Shown: positions 22,416 through 33,697, counted from the stretch's first letter. The stretch is DNA of 64,000 nt from Macrotis lagotis (GCF_037893015.1 NC_133664.1:122869887-122933886); one strand, 5' to 3'. Made by a program: numbers and translations. Notes: generated by a model from the sequence alone, not told the origin.

Positions 22416-22960
22416 ATAAAATGCACAAAAAAATTTATAACTGTACCTTTTTTTTTAATAAAAAAAAGAACTGGAAATATAGTGTGTTTCTATTAATTGA
22501 GGAATGGTTAAACAAATGTGGCCAAAAAAGGAATGTAATGTTGAGCTATAAGAAATTATTAAAGGAATGGATTCAGAGAAACCTTAAAAGACTGAACTGA
22601 TGAATTGAAACGAACAGAAATAAGAGAATCATTTAGACAACACAAAAGAAAAACATCTATGAAGGATATGAGAATTCTGATTAATGCAATAACCAAGCAT
22701 AAGTCCAGCACAGTGATGCTTCCCCCTCTCTTGGCAGAGATGTGATGAACAAGAGGTCCAGGAGACACACATTTTCAGTTATGGCAAATATGTTAATTGT
22801 TTTGCTTCTCTATACTTATTTGTTATAAGGGAAGGTTTTTATTTTTTGGTGTGACAATGTTCTGGGAGGAAGTGGTAAAAAGTAGTGCTTATGATAAAAT
22901 AAGAAAAGAAAGAGCATTAATAAACCATTAAAAATACACAGAAGAGCACAGAAGGAAGTT
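22416..22960 (+). mobile_element. LINE-1 3' end, 5'-truncated
   Basis: AAGAACTGGAAATATAGTGT, ATTGAGGAATGGTTAAACAA, the 'GAATGGATTCAGAGAAACC' block and a 3'UTR with CTCTTGGCAGAGATGTGATG follow the order of the L1 3' end at 19.0-19.3 kb, from a different and older subfamily. It is non-coding. Confidence 0.7.
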
Positions 22961-23039
22961 CAGGAAGCTTCACAGACAGGTAGAATAGGGTTGTAAATAC
23001 TGTGATAAAATTAATATATACTTTTAAAAAACCAAACTC

Positions 23040-23349
23040 TGGTGGTGTTTGTTCTTTGTTCTTAAAGAAAGGCCATGGTTTCAGGGAAGTAATACTATGA
23101 GAGGTATGTGAACTGGATTTCAGTGAGGGGCTTCTGTGCTAAGTCACCAGCCTCAGTTTCTCCTTCAGAGCCATCTGGGTTCAGGTATCAGATATGAATC
23201 TGGAGGACTGGAGATGTCCCTGGATATGAGGCAATCAGGGTTAAGTAACTTGCCCAAGGTCACACAGCTGGTGTCTTAGGCTAGATTTGAACTCCTGTCC
23301 TCCTAACTCCAAAGTCAGTGCTCTATCCATTGCTTCACCTACCTGCCCC
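23040..23349 (-). repeat. Long tRNA-derived marsupial SINE (~300 bp family)
   Basis: Contains GTTTGTTCTTTGTTCTTAAA, AAGTCACCAGCCTCAGTTTC, CAGAGCCATCTGGGTTCAGG, then AACTTGCCCAAGGTCACACA and a tRNA-like end complement. Sister copies are at 35688, 59938 and 62490. Confidence 0.75.
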
Positions 23350-23524
23350 TAATACATAATAGAGATCCACAATATAATATACAATCATCCTTTTCTGTTC
23401 TTTTAAGGAAGTGTTCATGTTTATCTATGTTTAGGAAGTTCATAATAAGAAAAGAACATTTAAGAAATAAAATTACAAGTTTGTACTAGATGACAAGTTT
23501 TGTTATAACTTCATATTCCTGTTC

Positions 23525-23665
23525 CCATTTATTCTAACTCCATCACTGTATAAATGAGTAAACTGAGGCACAGAAAGTTGAAAGGACTTGCTCAAGATTT
23601 TGCAGTTGGTAAGTAACTGAGTTGGATTTTGAACCCAGGCATTCTATCTGCATACCTAGGTATCT
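23525..23665 (-). repeat. MIR SINE fragment
   Basis: Reverse-strand MIR core: AATGAGTAAACTGAGGCACA, GGACTTGCTCAAGATTTTGC, TTTTGAACCCAGGCATTC. Confidence 0.75.
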
Positions 23666-24170
23666 CTGACTCTCAGACATATACAAGTTGCTGTCTCACC
23701 CACTCTTTCTTTCCATTCCATATGTGCTTTTCTGGGTTCACCCAAAGAGTATATGACTTCTTTTGATGTGTATACTCTCACACTATATCAAAATATGAGA
23801 TATCCATGGGGGGTAGCAGATTCCTCAACCCCATAACCTTTGTCCCTTTATACTTTATGGGGTACCCTATTTCTGTGATGTTATTTTTACCCCTGATTTT
23901 ATCAATCACCACTTTAGATTTCCTAGCATTTTAATTGTCAGAGACAACACTGGCTCTTACTTCTGCTTCTAAATCTATATCCTGATGCCTTTGTATTAAA
24001 ATTAGTTGGAGGGAGAAAATGAAGAACAAAGTCAGCTAGTAGCTGGTCTTCCAAATTTTTCATCTTTGGCATATATGAGTCTCCCTCTCATATTTTCTTG
24101 CAAGTGGCTATTTATTTTGTATATACACATTGCACTATAAAGTGGAAGGTGGAGCATACGATGAAGTTAA
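23666..24170. other. Intergenic, nothing identified
   Basis: Unique sequence with no coding frame or recognised repeat. Confidence 0.45.

Positions 24171-24172
<2 letters not shown>

Positions 24173-24216
<44 letters not shown>
24173..24216. repeat. (GT)n microsatellite
   Basis: About 22 uninterrupted GT dinucleotides. Likely polymorphic and able to adopt Z-DNA. Confidence 0.97.
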
Positions 24217-24218
<2 letters not shown>

Positions 24219-24904
24219 TGGAGAGTATGGAATTTTGATCCTGAAAGTCCTTAGTTCAAATTCTACCTTACTATAGTTGTTTGAACCTCTCAATTTCAGG
24301 TTTTTTATCTGTAAAATAATAGAATTAATATTTATGGCTTATAAGTATTTTCTTGCTTAAACTCTCTCATCTTCAGTTCCTTATCTGTAAAATAAAAGAA
24401 TTAGAATTAATGGTCTATAAATATCTTCTAAAGATATATAGGAGTTGATTGATGTGCTGGATAATTTTGTCCAAGTGATTTTTATTTCTCTTTTTTTACT
24501 TTATAAGCAGAAGGTGGGAGAAGAGGGTGTGCATTGGCCAATGAACCTAATCTTTAGAAATATGAACAAGGCTAACCTATTTGCCACTTGGATTTTAGAA
24601 CAGGCACAGACATTCTATAACTGGTTCTAGTTTGTTAATTATGTAGTGAAGAGGAGCCTTTTTGATTGTGTATATAAAACTTGACTGCATCTAATAGAAA
24701 TGAAATGTACCATGAGGGGGGCCTGGCCCTCATTTATACTTGTTTTTTTTTTTTTCCAGAAAAGAGGCAAGAACTTCTGAAAGCTCTGAAATAAGGAGAC
24801 AGACCTTAGGGCTTTACCTTCCCACTAGAGTAGCCCCAATGTAACCAGTGAATGTCATCTCCTGCTGTTACTTCTGTCTCTATTAGGTCTATCCTTTCCT
24901 CTTG

Positions 24905-25066
24905 TTTTGGGTTTTTTTTTTAGATGTTTGCAAGGCAAATGGGGTTAAGTGGCTTGTCCAAGGCCACACAGCTAGGTAATTATTAAGTGTCTGAGACTGG
25001 ATTTGAACCCAGGTACTTCTGACTCCAAGGCCGGTGCTTTATCCACTACGCCACCTAGCCGCCCCA
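24905..25066 (-). repeat. tRNA-derived SINE (WSINE1-like), full length
   Basis: Complete reverse-strand copy with a perfect 14-base target-site duplication ATCCTTTCCTCTTG at 24891-24904 and 25067-25080. The head complement CTACGCCACCTAG retains its CpG. Confidence 0.96.
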
Positions 25067-25080
25067 ATCCTTTCCTCTTG

Positions 25081-26385
25081 TAGGTGAAGTTTTGGAGACA
25101 GTTTTGTGAGCTTTGAAAGGTCAGAATGGTGAAGAATGGCAGCCAGAATCCATATCGGGTTTTGTGGCAAGCCAGCCCAGTGGTGAAGTCCCTGGGAATA
25201 ATTGGAACTCAGACTATTAGTAGCTAGAGGACAGTCTGTGGTTGTTACCTTTATAACTAGGTGGGACTAATGCTATATGGAAAATGCTTTAAAAATGAGA
25301 CCCAAAGGTGGACATACTTATCACTCTGGTTCTTGATCTGTCTTCTCAGTAAATATTCTTTAGCAAAAGCTAATTGATGTTAAATGAAAATGGAGCAACA
25401 GCAGGGATACATTAGAATGGGAGCTCAAACTGTGGGTATTATAGAATCACCCTAATTCTTCAGGGTTACCTCTAGAGCCTTGCAGTTACATAAATTGGCC
25501 TTGCACTGGAAGAATGAATCCAGAGCATTGCTGTACTTTGCTCTAAGGGATGGTTCTCTGTGAGGAGGAAGAGGAGAAAGGGTTTGAGTGAAATGTAGAT
25601 TATTGTAGAGGTCTTGGCTGGAGATTATGGCAGACCAGAAGCTAGACTCTAAGGAGATAAAAACTGGACCAATTAAAGCTCTTGTTAGCAAATGTTTTCT
25701 CTTTTCCTTTAGATTCCTTTCACACTTTAGTACAATTAAGGCCTTTCTCATTCCCCTTTTCTTTTTCTCATATCCACAGAGGTCCCAAGAATTTCAATGT
25801 GACCCAAATAATTTTTTTTCTAGGAATGTTTCAGTGACCTCAGAAAGATTATCTCCATTGGTCTATTCTCTAACTGCTGTTAGTGTTTTTCTTAATTAAA
25901 GCAAAACACTATATACCATATACTATGCAAAAGAATATGTATAGCTCAATTTCACAAGCTATTTTTTATAACAAATATGCAACAGAAAAAATATCCCTAT
26001 GAAGAGATATGTTCTTGTAATTGAATTTTACTCACAGTCACTTGTTTTGGCTATAATTACGATCAGCTGAGGTGGAAGGGCTTGGGGGATGTGTGTATCT
26101 GGGTGTATATCTATAACTAGGTTTGTGAGATGGAGGAGATAATCTCAGAATTGGGAAACAATTCAAATTCATTGGTCTAAGGAAGTATCGATTGGTCACA
26201 GGGAACGAAATAGATGCTTAGTCAAAGTTGAGATTGGAATTCCTATTGGTCGATGTAAGATATGGTTCTAGGGAAAAATCTTATCTTTTGTCCCAGAAAT
26301 TCTTTTTATAATCCCTGGAACTGCCAGCAGCATCCCTTCCTCCAGCTCTAACATTCTTTTAAAGCTTGGAGAGATCTTAGAGATA
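25081..26385. other. Intergenic, no gene seen
   Basis: Overlapping short frames on both strands at 25452-25899 have no recognisable domain and are not supported. Bases 25900-26340 have a different texture (CGATTGGTC-type repeats of GATTGGT motifs near 26192 and 26243) and may be an old transposon I cannot name. Confidence 0.4.
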
Positions 26386-26389
26386 ATTT

Positions 26390-26515
26390 AGTCAGACTTT
26401 CTCATTTTATAGATGAATAAATTGAGGGTAAGAAAAGTGGAATAATTTGTCCAAGGTCACACATGTATCTATTATCTAGAATCAATCCTGAGGTTCAACT
26501 CCTAGTCTGGCGCCA
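26390..26515 (-). repeat. MIR SINE fragment
   Basis: Reverse-strand MIR core: CTCATTTTATAGATGAATAA, then TTTGTCCAAGGTCACACATG. Diverged. Confidence 0.65.
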
Positions 26516-26884
26516 TTTCTGCTACAAAATGCTGAAATATTGATTTTTGGTGGATTGCATGTGTGTGTGTGTGTGTTTGCTCTGCCTACATTGGACCAAA
26601 CATCTGGGTGAGAAGTGGAAAGTTCAATCAACCATCTGGTTGCTTGGTCTATGGGATATAAATAATGGATGATGGTGAGTCTTTGCTTTATAGTCTTCAA
26701 AGTTGCAAATCAGAAGGAGTGCTTGCCATGGGGGAAAAAAGATGACTAAAAGAAATCCATAGACCTGGGAATCTGTGACCTTTTGTTCCTTTTCTGCTTC
26801 TGAAACATCAGCAAACTAAGAAGAAAGGTTTAAATAGCTTATCTATTTGAAATATTGCCTAAAAGTATATGTTCAGTAGCACTA

Positions 26885-27355
26885 GCTTAGACAAATAAGT
26901 TACAGTGAGTTGAGATTCCCTGTATGTCCTTGAGCAATTCACTTAACTTCTCCATTCCTAGTTTTGTCATCTGTAATATTCAGAGATTCAATCAGATAAT
27001 GTCTGAGGTCTCTTCTGGTAATAAGAATTCTATGGGCTATTATTTATAACAAATGTGCAACAGGAAAAAAATATACAACTAATTGTGGGTTTAACATGAA
27101 AGACCAATAATCCAACATTAATAGAGCCTCTAGGTAATGCAATGGATAGAACACTGGTCTTGGAATGAGGAAGACCTGGTTCAAATCATGCCTCAAAACA
27201 CTTCCCAACTATATATATCTTGGGCAAGCCTCTGATTTCCTCAGTTTCTTCCACTACAAAATGGAATTAATAATAGCCTTTCCTCCCAGGTTGTTGTGAG
27301 TATCAAATGTGATATTTGTAAAAGCATTGAAGAATTTAGAGTGCTATAGTTATAT
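26885..27355 (+). repeat. Two adjacent MIR-like SINEs
   Basis: The first (26885-27040) has TCCTTGAGCAATTCACTTAA and TCATCTGTAATATTCAG. The second (27125-27355) has GCAATGGATAGAACACTGGT, TTCCTCAGTTTCTTCCACTA and GGTTGTTGTGAGTATCAAAT, the classic plus-strand MIR order. Both are diverged. Confidence 0.7.
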
Positions 27356-27439
27356 ATAAAATTCTTTTTTCTTTCTGTAGATAGATGGTAAGGTAATATT
27401 TTTCTCTGGCATGTCCTCCTTTATAAAGTCCTGACACTT

Positions 27440-27570
27440 TAAATAACTAAAGTGTGACCTTGGAGAAATCATTTAGATTCTTCTGGAACTCAGTCTCTTC
27501 ATCTATATTGTGAGAGTATTACTCAAGGTGGTTGCTAAGGTTGATTCTAGCTCTACAGATTTTTAACATT
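27440..27570 (+). repeat. MIR-like SINE fragment
   Basis: Plus-strand MIR core pattern: AGTGTGACCTTGGAGAAATC, then AACTCAGTCTCTTCATCTAT. Degenerate. Confidence 0.5.
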
Positions 27571-28080
27571 TTAAATATTGAAATGAATGCCACATACTAT
27601 TTCAATATTTCATTGTGACAAGGAGATTTTTGAAGGCTATGCCTGCAGAGAACAAACTCTGGTAACATTTGCCACTGCAGGAAAGACCTTTGACAGAGTG
27701 TATGTCAGTCATTAGAGGGCCAATCTGGCTAAGTTTAGAGAAGTCCATCTCCAGATTGACTAAAAAGTGATTAATTTTTCAGACCCTAAATTTAAAAAAA
27801 AAATCTGTTCAGCAATCAGAGTATTGAAGTTCATCTTGACAAAAACCACCAGAGTTTTGCCACCACACAACAAAGCTGCTAATTCTTAAACTAAATGTAA
27901 GAACCAATATGCATATTTTATAGCAGTTATCCACTAAGGGTCAATCTATTAGTAGAATTTAAGCTCCCTGAGGGCAGAGGCTCATTTGGGGGCATCTACA
28001 GTGACATTCATTCTCATAGTACTTATCACAAATGATGAGTCTTTGCGGAAGCAAGGGGATATACTGATGACTAGAAAAGG
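27571..28080. other. Intergenic; short L2 end near 27955-28035
   Basis: Unique sequence except for TTTAAGCTCCCTGAGGGCAG, which matches the L2 3' end. No gene. Confidence 0.45.
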
Positions 28081-28084
28081 AATC

Positions 28085-28240
28085 ATGGGGTCATAGAAGT
28101 AGAGCTAAAAGAGAGACCTTAGAGATCAACTAATCTTATTTATTCTTCATTTTTTCAGATGAGTCTACTGAAGTAGCAAGATGTTATGTAACTTGCCCAC
28201 ATTGCAAGAGACTCTATTAGAACCAATTTCAGTAATCTAT
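28085..28240 (-). repeat. MIR-like SINE fragment
   Basis: TTAGAGATCAACTAATCTTA, then TTTTTCAGATGAGTCTACTG and GTAACTTGCCCACATTGCAA follow the reverse MIR order. Confidence 0.55.
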
Positions 28241-28334
28241 CCACCATTTTGCTTCAAATCATAGATTTAGTATTAGAATGAAATTTAAGAGTTCATCTAA
28301 GTCAGATTTTTTTTTTAACATTTTGTGTTATGGA

Positions 28335-28560
28335 CCCTTTAATAATAGCTAACATTTATATAGTGCTTGACTCTATGTGTAGCATTGTCCACAACCCTGG
28401 AAAGAAGGTGCTGCAACTATTGCCTTTTTATAGGTGAGGAAACTGAGGCAGAAAAAAAGAAGTTAAATGTCTTGCTCAGGGACATATAGCTATTATGTGT
28501 CGGAGGCCAAATTTGAATTCATATCTTCCTGATTCCAGGTCCACAGTTGAGTTGCATATA
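28335..28560 (-). repeat. MIR SINE, near full length
   Basis: AATAGCTAACATTTATATAG, then GGTGAGGAAACTGAGGCAG and TAAATGTCTTGCTCAGGGAC, ending with AATTTGAATTCATATCTTCC. Good reverse-strand MIR match along most of its length. Confidence 0.8.
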
Positions 28561-29295
28561 TGCCCCTTTGGCAGTCAGGTGAGGATCACAAACCCCTTCT
28601 GGGAATAATGTTTTTTCGTTCTGCAAGTTCTCATAGTTTCATTTATTAACAAGTGGCAACATCATTAAATCAAGGCAGCTAAAAGAAAGTCAAATTAAAA
28701 CCAAATCAGTTAAAATGATTATAAATTTGAAATATTTATTTAAAGAAAATCACATATATACTACCAAAAGGTTTTGATTATTCTGAATCCTAAGGATATA
28801 ATAAAAAAAACTTATTTGCTTTCTTCTATGCCCACTTTTGTCTTCTTTAGACTGTGACAGAACATGTAAATGACAGAACAAAGTTGAGTACCAGGGAGTA
28901 GTTATCCAAGACAAGAGTCTCTCCTTGCTCTTGTTCAACTTCAGTTACCTGGTCAAGATGAAGTACATTCAGAAAAATGTTTTTAAATGCACAATATAAA
29001 ATTGAAATATTGTTATAAAATATATTTTTAAAAAATTCACAGACTCCCAAGTTAAGAAATTCTGATTTAGTACAATCTCCTTATTTTACTAATTAACAAA
29101 CTTGAGATTTAGAGAAGAAAAATAACTTGTCCAGGGTTAGGATTTGAACCCAAATTTTTACCCCAAATCCTGCATTCTTTTCAATCTCTAACTTGTAGCC
29201 CTTGTATTTCCTCATTACTTATTTCTGTTCACAGCAGACCCTTTGTAAATCCTGTTGTCATATCAACTTCAGAATCTTTTTTCTTTTTTTCTTCC
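28561..29295. other. Intergenic, no gene seen
   Basis: AT-rich. Small minus-strand frames at 28750-29050 have no recognisable features. A degenerate MIR-like piece lies at about 29075-29190. Confidence 0.45.
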
Positions 29296-29297
29296 TT

Positions 29298-29432
29298 TCC
29301 CCTCCCTCCCTCCCTCCCTTCCTCCCTTCCTTCCTTCCTTCCTTCCTTCCTTCCTTCCTTCCTTCCTTCCTTCCTTCCCTCCTTCCTTCCTTATTTCCTC
29401 CCTCTTTCCTTCCTTCCTTCTTTCCTTCTCAA
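29298..29432. repeat. (CCTT)n polypyrimidine microsatellite
   Basis: About 130 bases of almost pure pyrimidine on the plus strand, mostly CCTT with CCCT variants at its edges. Frames of repeated Leu-Pro-Ser-Phe or Lys-Glu-Gly-Arg arise only from the repeat. Confidence 0.97.
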
Positions 29433-29999
29433 ATTTCAACATCCTGAGGCAAAACTGGATCACCCTATGCTAACTAATTAAGCTTCCATTTCATCTCCAA
29501 TTTGCACTGCAAATTTCCTTTTCTTCTCCATTCTTCCCCGAACTCACAGTTTAGGGAGGAAAGAAGTGTGAATTATTGTTTACAGTGGGTGATATAAGAA
29601 GCTTTACTGAAGGGCTGAAGACATGCACCCTTTGATCAATGCCATTTTTGATGCACAACAGCTATTTTTTAAGTGTCTTACTTGGAAGACCAGGAAAAAG
29701 ATAAGGAGATCATTTAATAAGAATGGTTTAGCTTCAATTTAAAAAGAGGTGAGAAATGTTCTAATTTCAATCCTCTTGTCAAACATTTTTAAAGTACTTG
29801 TTAGCTGGGGATCCATGAACAGTATTGAGAAGAGACAATGCTGATTATTTTTTAAAGGATTAGATTATATTACAACATGTTGTTTCTAAGGCAAGGAGTA
29901 GTCTTGAGAAACATGAACTAAATCTCTAGAGCCACCTGAGGTACTTACAGGTCTCAGGCAGATGAATTTAACCATTCTTATTTAGATTGATCAGTCTTT

Positions 30000-30420
30000 T
30001 AAAAAATAGAATATTTTCATTCTTGGGTGCAATTAAAAGAAGAAAGCTCACAACCATCACATTATGTGAAAAATACAACAAAATAGACCATTAACTCCAC
30101 TCCATTGTACAAATCCCCCAAGTAATTAGGGACTTGCATAAATAGCCTAGCTTAAATTATTTCGTTGACAATCTCTAATAACACGAGCTTTGTGAGAGTA
30201 CTTTGTTTTCCTATAAAGGCAAAACCGATTAGTCTGCCACATAAGCTAACCACCTGAAAAATTTAATTCCCAAAATAACATTTATTATTATTGCAGAGTA
30301 AAAAAGGTAGATTAAATCTAGAATTCCGACACTAAATTGTTCTGCAGGATAGCAGTGAAAAACCAATGGGCAGGTTCCTCCACTAGAGGGCTGCTGTCCA
30401 TTGTACTACCTCTGGAATCC
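30000..30420. promoter_or_regulatory. Candidate conserved non-coding element with CTCF-like site
   Basis: Unique repeat-free sequence dense in homeodomain-type TAAT motifs (for example TAATTA at 30123-30128). It is followed at 30380-30391 by CCACTAGAGGGC, a good match to the CTCF core motif. No coding frame is credible. The call rests on sequence texture only, and conservation was not tested. Confidence 0.3.
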
Positions 30421-30498
30421 CTCTTTTCAAAGCCAAGTAGTCAGGTACATAATCTCAATTTTGTGTATGTGTATGTGGCTGGGAAGTGGTTGTGCTCA

Positions 30499-30500
<2 letters not shown>

Positions 30501-30560
<60 letters not shown>
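30501..30560. repeat. (CT)n microsatellite
   Basis: Thirty uninterrupted CT dinucleotides; likely unstable in length and prone to triplex formation. Confidence 0.98.
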
Positions 30561-30564
<4 letters not shown>

Positions 30565-31105
30565 ATGAGTGAAGATCCCATCTCTATCTTCAAGCACTGA
30601 GGTTGAATTTAATTCAACATTTTCTTTTCTCTCTTTAAATTCTCTCATTTGGTAATCTTATTTGCTTTCATTTGTTGAATCTTCAGGTTTATGCAAATGA
30701 CTTATACAGATTAAGTCTAACCTCTCTCCTAATTCCAGGTCTTTGTTGCCAGCTACCTGCTGGACATCTCCACCTATGTCCCATTGGTGTCCCAAAATGA
30801 TATCAAACAACAGAACTAGTTTTTTACTTCCCACCCCCAACTCATCCCTTCTCCAGTGTCATAGCTATCTTTCAGTCCCTCAGGTTCTCAACTGCAGTTA
30901 TCCTTGACTCTTCCCTCTTCATCAATGTCCACATCTAATCAGCTATCAAGTCTTCACAATTCTAATTCTACAACATCATTGTGCCTTCAGCACATGGTAG
31001 GTACTTAATAAATATTTGTTAATTGACTAATCGACTATGTCACAGTCTGTGTGAGCATGGACAAATCACATTTCCTATCTTGCCCTGACTTTCTATATTT
31101 TCAAA
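30561..31105. other. Intergenic; L2/MIR-like end near 30970-31035
   Basis: Mostly unassigned, with a TAGGTACTTAATAAATATTT terminus typical of L2. The 60-codon minus-strand frame at 30658-30840 is not supported. Confidence 0.4.
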
Positions 31106-31107
31106 AT

Positions 31108-31376
31108 GAGATATGGCAGTGTCTGTAATCCCTGCTCCTGGGGAGCCTGAGGATTGGTGGATCACAGAAACTACAGTAGAGTTAAAGCCCATCAAGTGTC
31201 CATACTAAGTCTGGTACTAATATAGTAGTTCCTGGTAGCATAGATCATGAAGCTATGGAAAGAAGGCAAACCAGCCCAGACCAGAAGCAATGACCCCAGG
31301 AAGGGATTGCTTTACTTCCAATCTAGGAGAGATAAGGAGACCTAATTTTTAGATAAAAAATAAAATAAAAACAAAG
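31108..31376 (+). pseudogene. 7SL (SRP) RNA pseudogene
   Basis: The RNA component of the signal recognition particle is recognisable along nearly its whole length. The 5' Alu domain is GTCTGTAATCCCTGCTCCTG and GGGAGCCTGAGGATTGGTGG. The middle is AAGTGTCCATACTAAGTCTG and TACTAATATAGTAGTTCCTG. The S domain is GGCAAACCAGCCCAGACCAG. The 3' Alu-domain strand at about 31310-31350 ends AGGAGACC. An A-rich tail follows (31351-31376), so it is a retroposed copy. It is heavily diverged and is not a working SRP RNA gene. Confidence 0.8.
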
Positions 31377-31411
31377 TCAGAAGATTAGACTAGATGATTT
31401 CTGCTCTAAAT

Positions 31412-31528
31412 TTTAAAAAAATTATTTAAGGAAATAAAGTTAAGGACTTGCCCAAGGTCACACAGCTAGGCAATTATTGTCTGAGGTCACATTTGAACTC
31501 AAGTCCTTCTGACTCCAGGACCAGCGCT
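31412..31528 (-). repeat. tRNA-derived SINE, older diverged copy
   Basis: Reverse-strand copy (GGACTTGCCCAAGGTCACAC to CCAGGACCAGCGCT) with 11-base target-site duplication CTGCTCTAAAT at 31401-31411 and 31529-31539. More diverged and shorter than most others, so probably an older family member. Confidence 0.75.
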
Positions 31529-31707
31529 CTGCTCTAAATCTAAGATTCCCATGAAATGCAAGGAGGCCTCATGGTGCTTTGGTAAGAATACTGGATTTGA
31601 AGTAAAAGATGTTGGTTACAAATTCTGACTTTGACACAAAATTAGAATATCAATAGAATAATAGAATATTAATGAACTTATTAACTGACTCTTACTGTGT
31701 GCCAGAG

Positions 31708-31765
<58 letters not shown>

Positions 31766-31766
31766 C
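31708..31766. repeat. (TA)n microsatellite
   Basis: Nearly pure TA/TG alternation of about 59 bases; a likely DNA-unwinding or cruciform-prone tract. Confidence 0.97.
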
Positions 31767-31814
31767 TATGAGATGTCAGGGGTACCAGTACAAATGAACC
31801 ACTTCCTTCAAGAA

Positions 31815-31945
31815 GCTTATATTCTACTTTTTGTGTGACACTGGGTAAGTAATTTCCCTTCTCTGGGCCTCAGTTTCCTTTTATGAAAAATAAGGAGGCA
31901 AGACTAGATAACCTCTTCTAATGTTCCTTTCAAATTTGTAACTAT
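31815..31945 (+). repeat. MIR-like SINE fragment
   Basis: GTGTGACACTGGGTAAGTAA, then GGGCCTCAGTTTCCTTTTAT, then AGACTAGATAACCTC. Confidence 0.65.
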
Positions 31946-32039
31946 GAATATGTAAGTAGTTCAATTTAAAGTTCTTTTAGCATTGAAAGATTTGTCTAAT
32001 CTTTTAAAATAAAATAATAATGTTAATTGAATAGGTAGC

Positions 32040-32240
32040 AAATTCATAAAGCATTTTACCAAAAAAAATCTCATTTCATCCTCACAACAACCTTTGGAAA
32101 CAGTTATTATCTTTATTCTCTTTTTATAGATGTGAAAACTTTGAGGCAGATTTTAAGTGACTTGCCCAAGGTCACACAGGTGGTAAGGAATTGAGATCAG
32201 ATTTTAATTCAGGTTTTCTTGACTTCAGGTGATGGATGAT
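32040..32240 (-). repeat. MIR SINE
   Basis: AAGCATTTTACC, TCATCCTCACAACAACCTTT, then TGACTTGCCCAAGGTCACAC. A good reverse-strand MIR. Confidence 0.8.
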
Positions 32241-32985
32241 ATATCTAATGAGACACTGACTACTTTTTAGGTGAGTACTATCCCAAATACTCTTCTACTG
32301 TAGAATTACTTATTGTTTAAGCCTGTATAAAGTGTTACCAGTTATTAGGACTCTTATAGTTGATGCTTAGAGGGGAGAAATGAATTTAGAATATACATAG
32401 TTGACTATTGTATTGGTTTCCATATTTCCTACCTATTTTAAACATCTTTGAGTTTGGAGAAAAGTACTGTGGAGTGGCTTCAGTCACACTATGCCCCATT
32501 CTTTGGTCTTCATCTGCTTATCTTAACATAAGACAAGTCAGTTTTGATCAACCAGTTGGGGAGCCCTATACTAAAGACTGCCAATGAGTATGGGAACACA
32601 CCTTTATATACACCTACACCCAATGCTTTCAACTTTGTGTGCTCCCTACAGAGAAATCTGGTAGCCACATACATGATATAAGTCAGACTTTTGGACTGAA
32701 AGGTGTGTCTACTAGCTGCTGAGTCTCTAGTTTGCCATAGAGAGCTGAAAAAGCAGAATATGTTCCCCCTTTCTTCTATTCTTTCTCCTGTTATCTTATG
32801 GAGGGTAGCTTCACCCAAACTTCCCCTCCCCTAATGGTCACGAATGATTTTGATCTCTTGGACCTTGGATCTGTACAAAAATACCAAATTGTGCTTCAAC
32901 CTGAAATAATGATTTAGGAAGCAAACATGACTTCAGTGGGTAGTAAAAATCAGAATTCTTAATATTAAGATTTAAAGTATCAGTG
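32241..32985. other. Intergenic, nothing identified
   Basis: Unique sequence. A 102-codon minus-strand frame at 32510-32818 has no recognisable motif and no supporting context, so I do not call it. Confidence 0.4.
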
Positions 32986-32988
32986 ATA

Positions 32989-33129
32989 GGGCAGCTAGGT
33001 GGGGTGGCATAGTGGATAGAACACTGGCCCTGATGTCAAGAGGACCTGAGTTCAAATTTGACCTCAGACACTTAATAATTGCCTTGAGCAATCACTTAAC
33101 CCCATTGCCTTAAATAAATAAAAAAAAAG
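32989..33129 (+). repeat. tRNA-derived SINE (WSINE1-like), diverged
   Basis: Plus-strand copy with a small duplication in the head (GGTGGGGTGGCATAGTGG) and a short deletion in the 3' half. It ends TTGCCTTAAATAAAT plus an A run. Confidence 0.88.
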
Positions 33130-33554
33130 ATTTACAATCAGTGATTTTGTCAGTGCAGGTAATCTTTACCAATGCAATTATATTCACTTTTGGATTAGCA
33201 AATGGTCACCAAGAGCTTCTTTGCCTGATGGTCCTCCCTGAAATTTACTAGGTTGACTTGATAGACCCAGGTTGGTCCATCACTGGAATCACTCAGAATT
33301 TTTTTAACTTGATTCTTAAAGATTAATGAATGATTATGACTTCTTTTAGATACATGAAGGATTCATAGAGGAACATGTTCACAGTTATTACTAAGTATTG
33401 TTATAAAGTGAATAATTGTAGAAATGTATCATCTTTTTATTTATGCAGTCTTTTTCCAACCAATGATTAAATTGGTATAAACTGCTCATGGTAAGGAACT
33501 CCTTCCAATACAAATTGGTATCTTCCTTGCAATCCATAGTCTTAGAGCAGAGAG
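33130..33554. other. Intergenic, nothing identified
   Basis: Unique AT-rich sequence; the 74-codon minus-strand frame near 33391-33615 is not supported. Confidence 0.4.
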
Positions 33555-33697
33555 CAAATAGCTTAACTTTATTTGCCTCAGTTTCCTCATCTGTAAAATG
33601 AGAAGGAAATGGCAAACTACTCCAGTATCTTTACCAAGAAAATCCCAAATGGGGTCTGGAAAATTGGATACAATTGAAATGACTGAATAACAGCAAC
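33555..33697 (+). repeat. MAR1-like SINE, 3' half
   Basis: TTTGCCTCAGTTTCCTCATC, GAGAAGGAAATGGCAAACTA, CAGTATCTTTACCAAG, ATCCCAAATGGGGTC and AATGACTGAATAACAGCAAC: the diagnostic MAR1 tail. Confidence 0.9.

Noticed and set aside
29202..29473. Frames rich in Leu-Pro-Ser-Phe or Lys-Glu-Gly-Arg repeats
   Set aside because: They are translations of the (CCTT)n microsatellite on each strand.
32510..32818. 102-codon minus-strand frame
   Set aside because: There is no recognisable motif, no splice context and no neighbouring gene; it looks like a chance frame.
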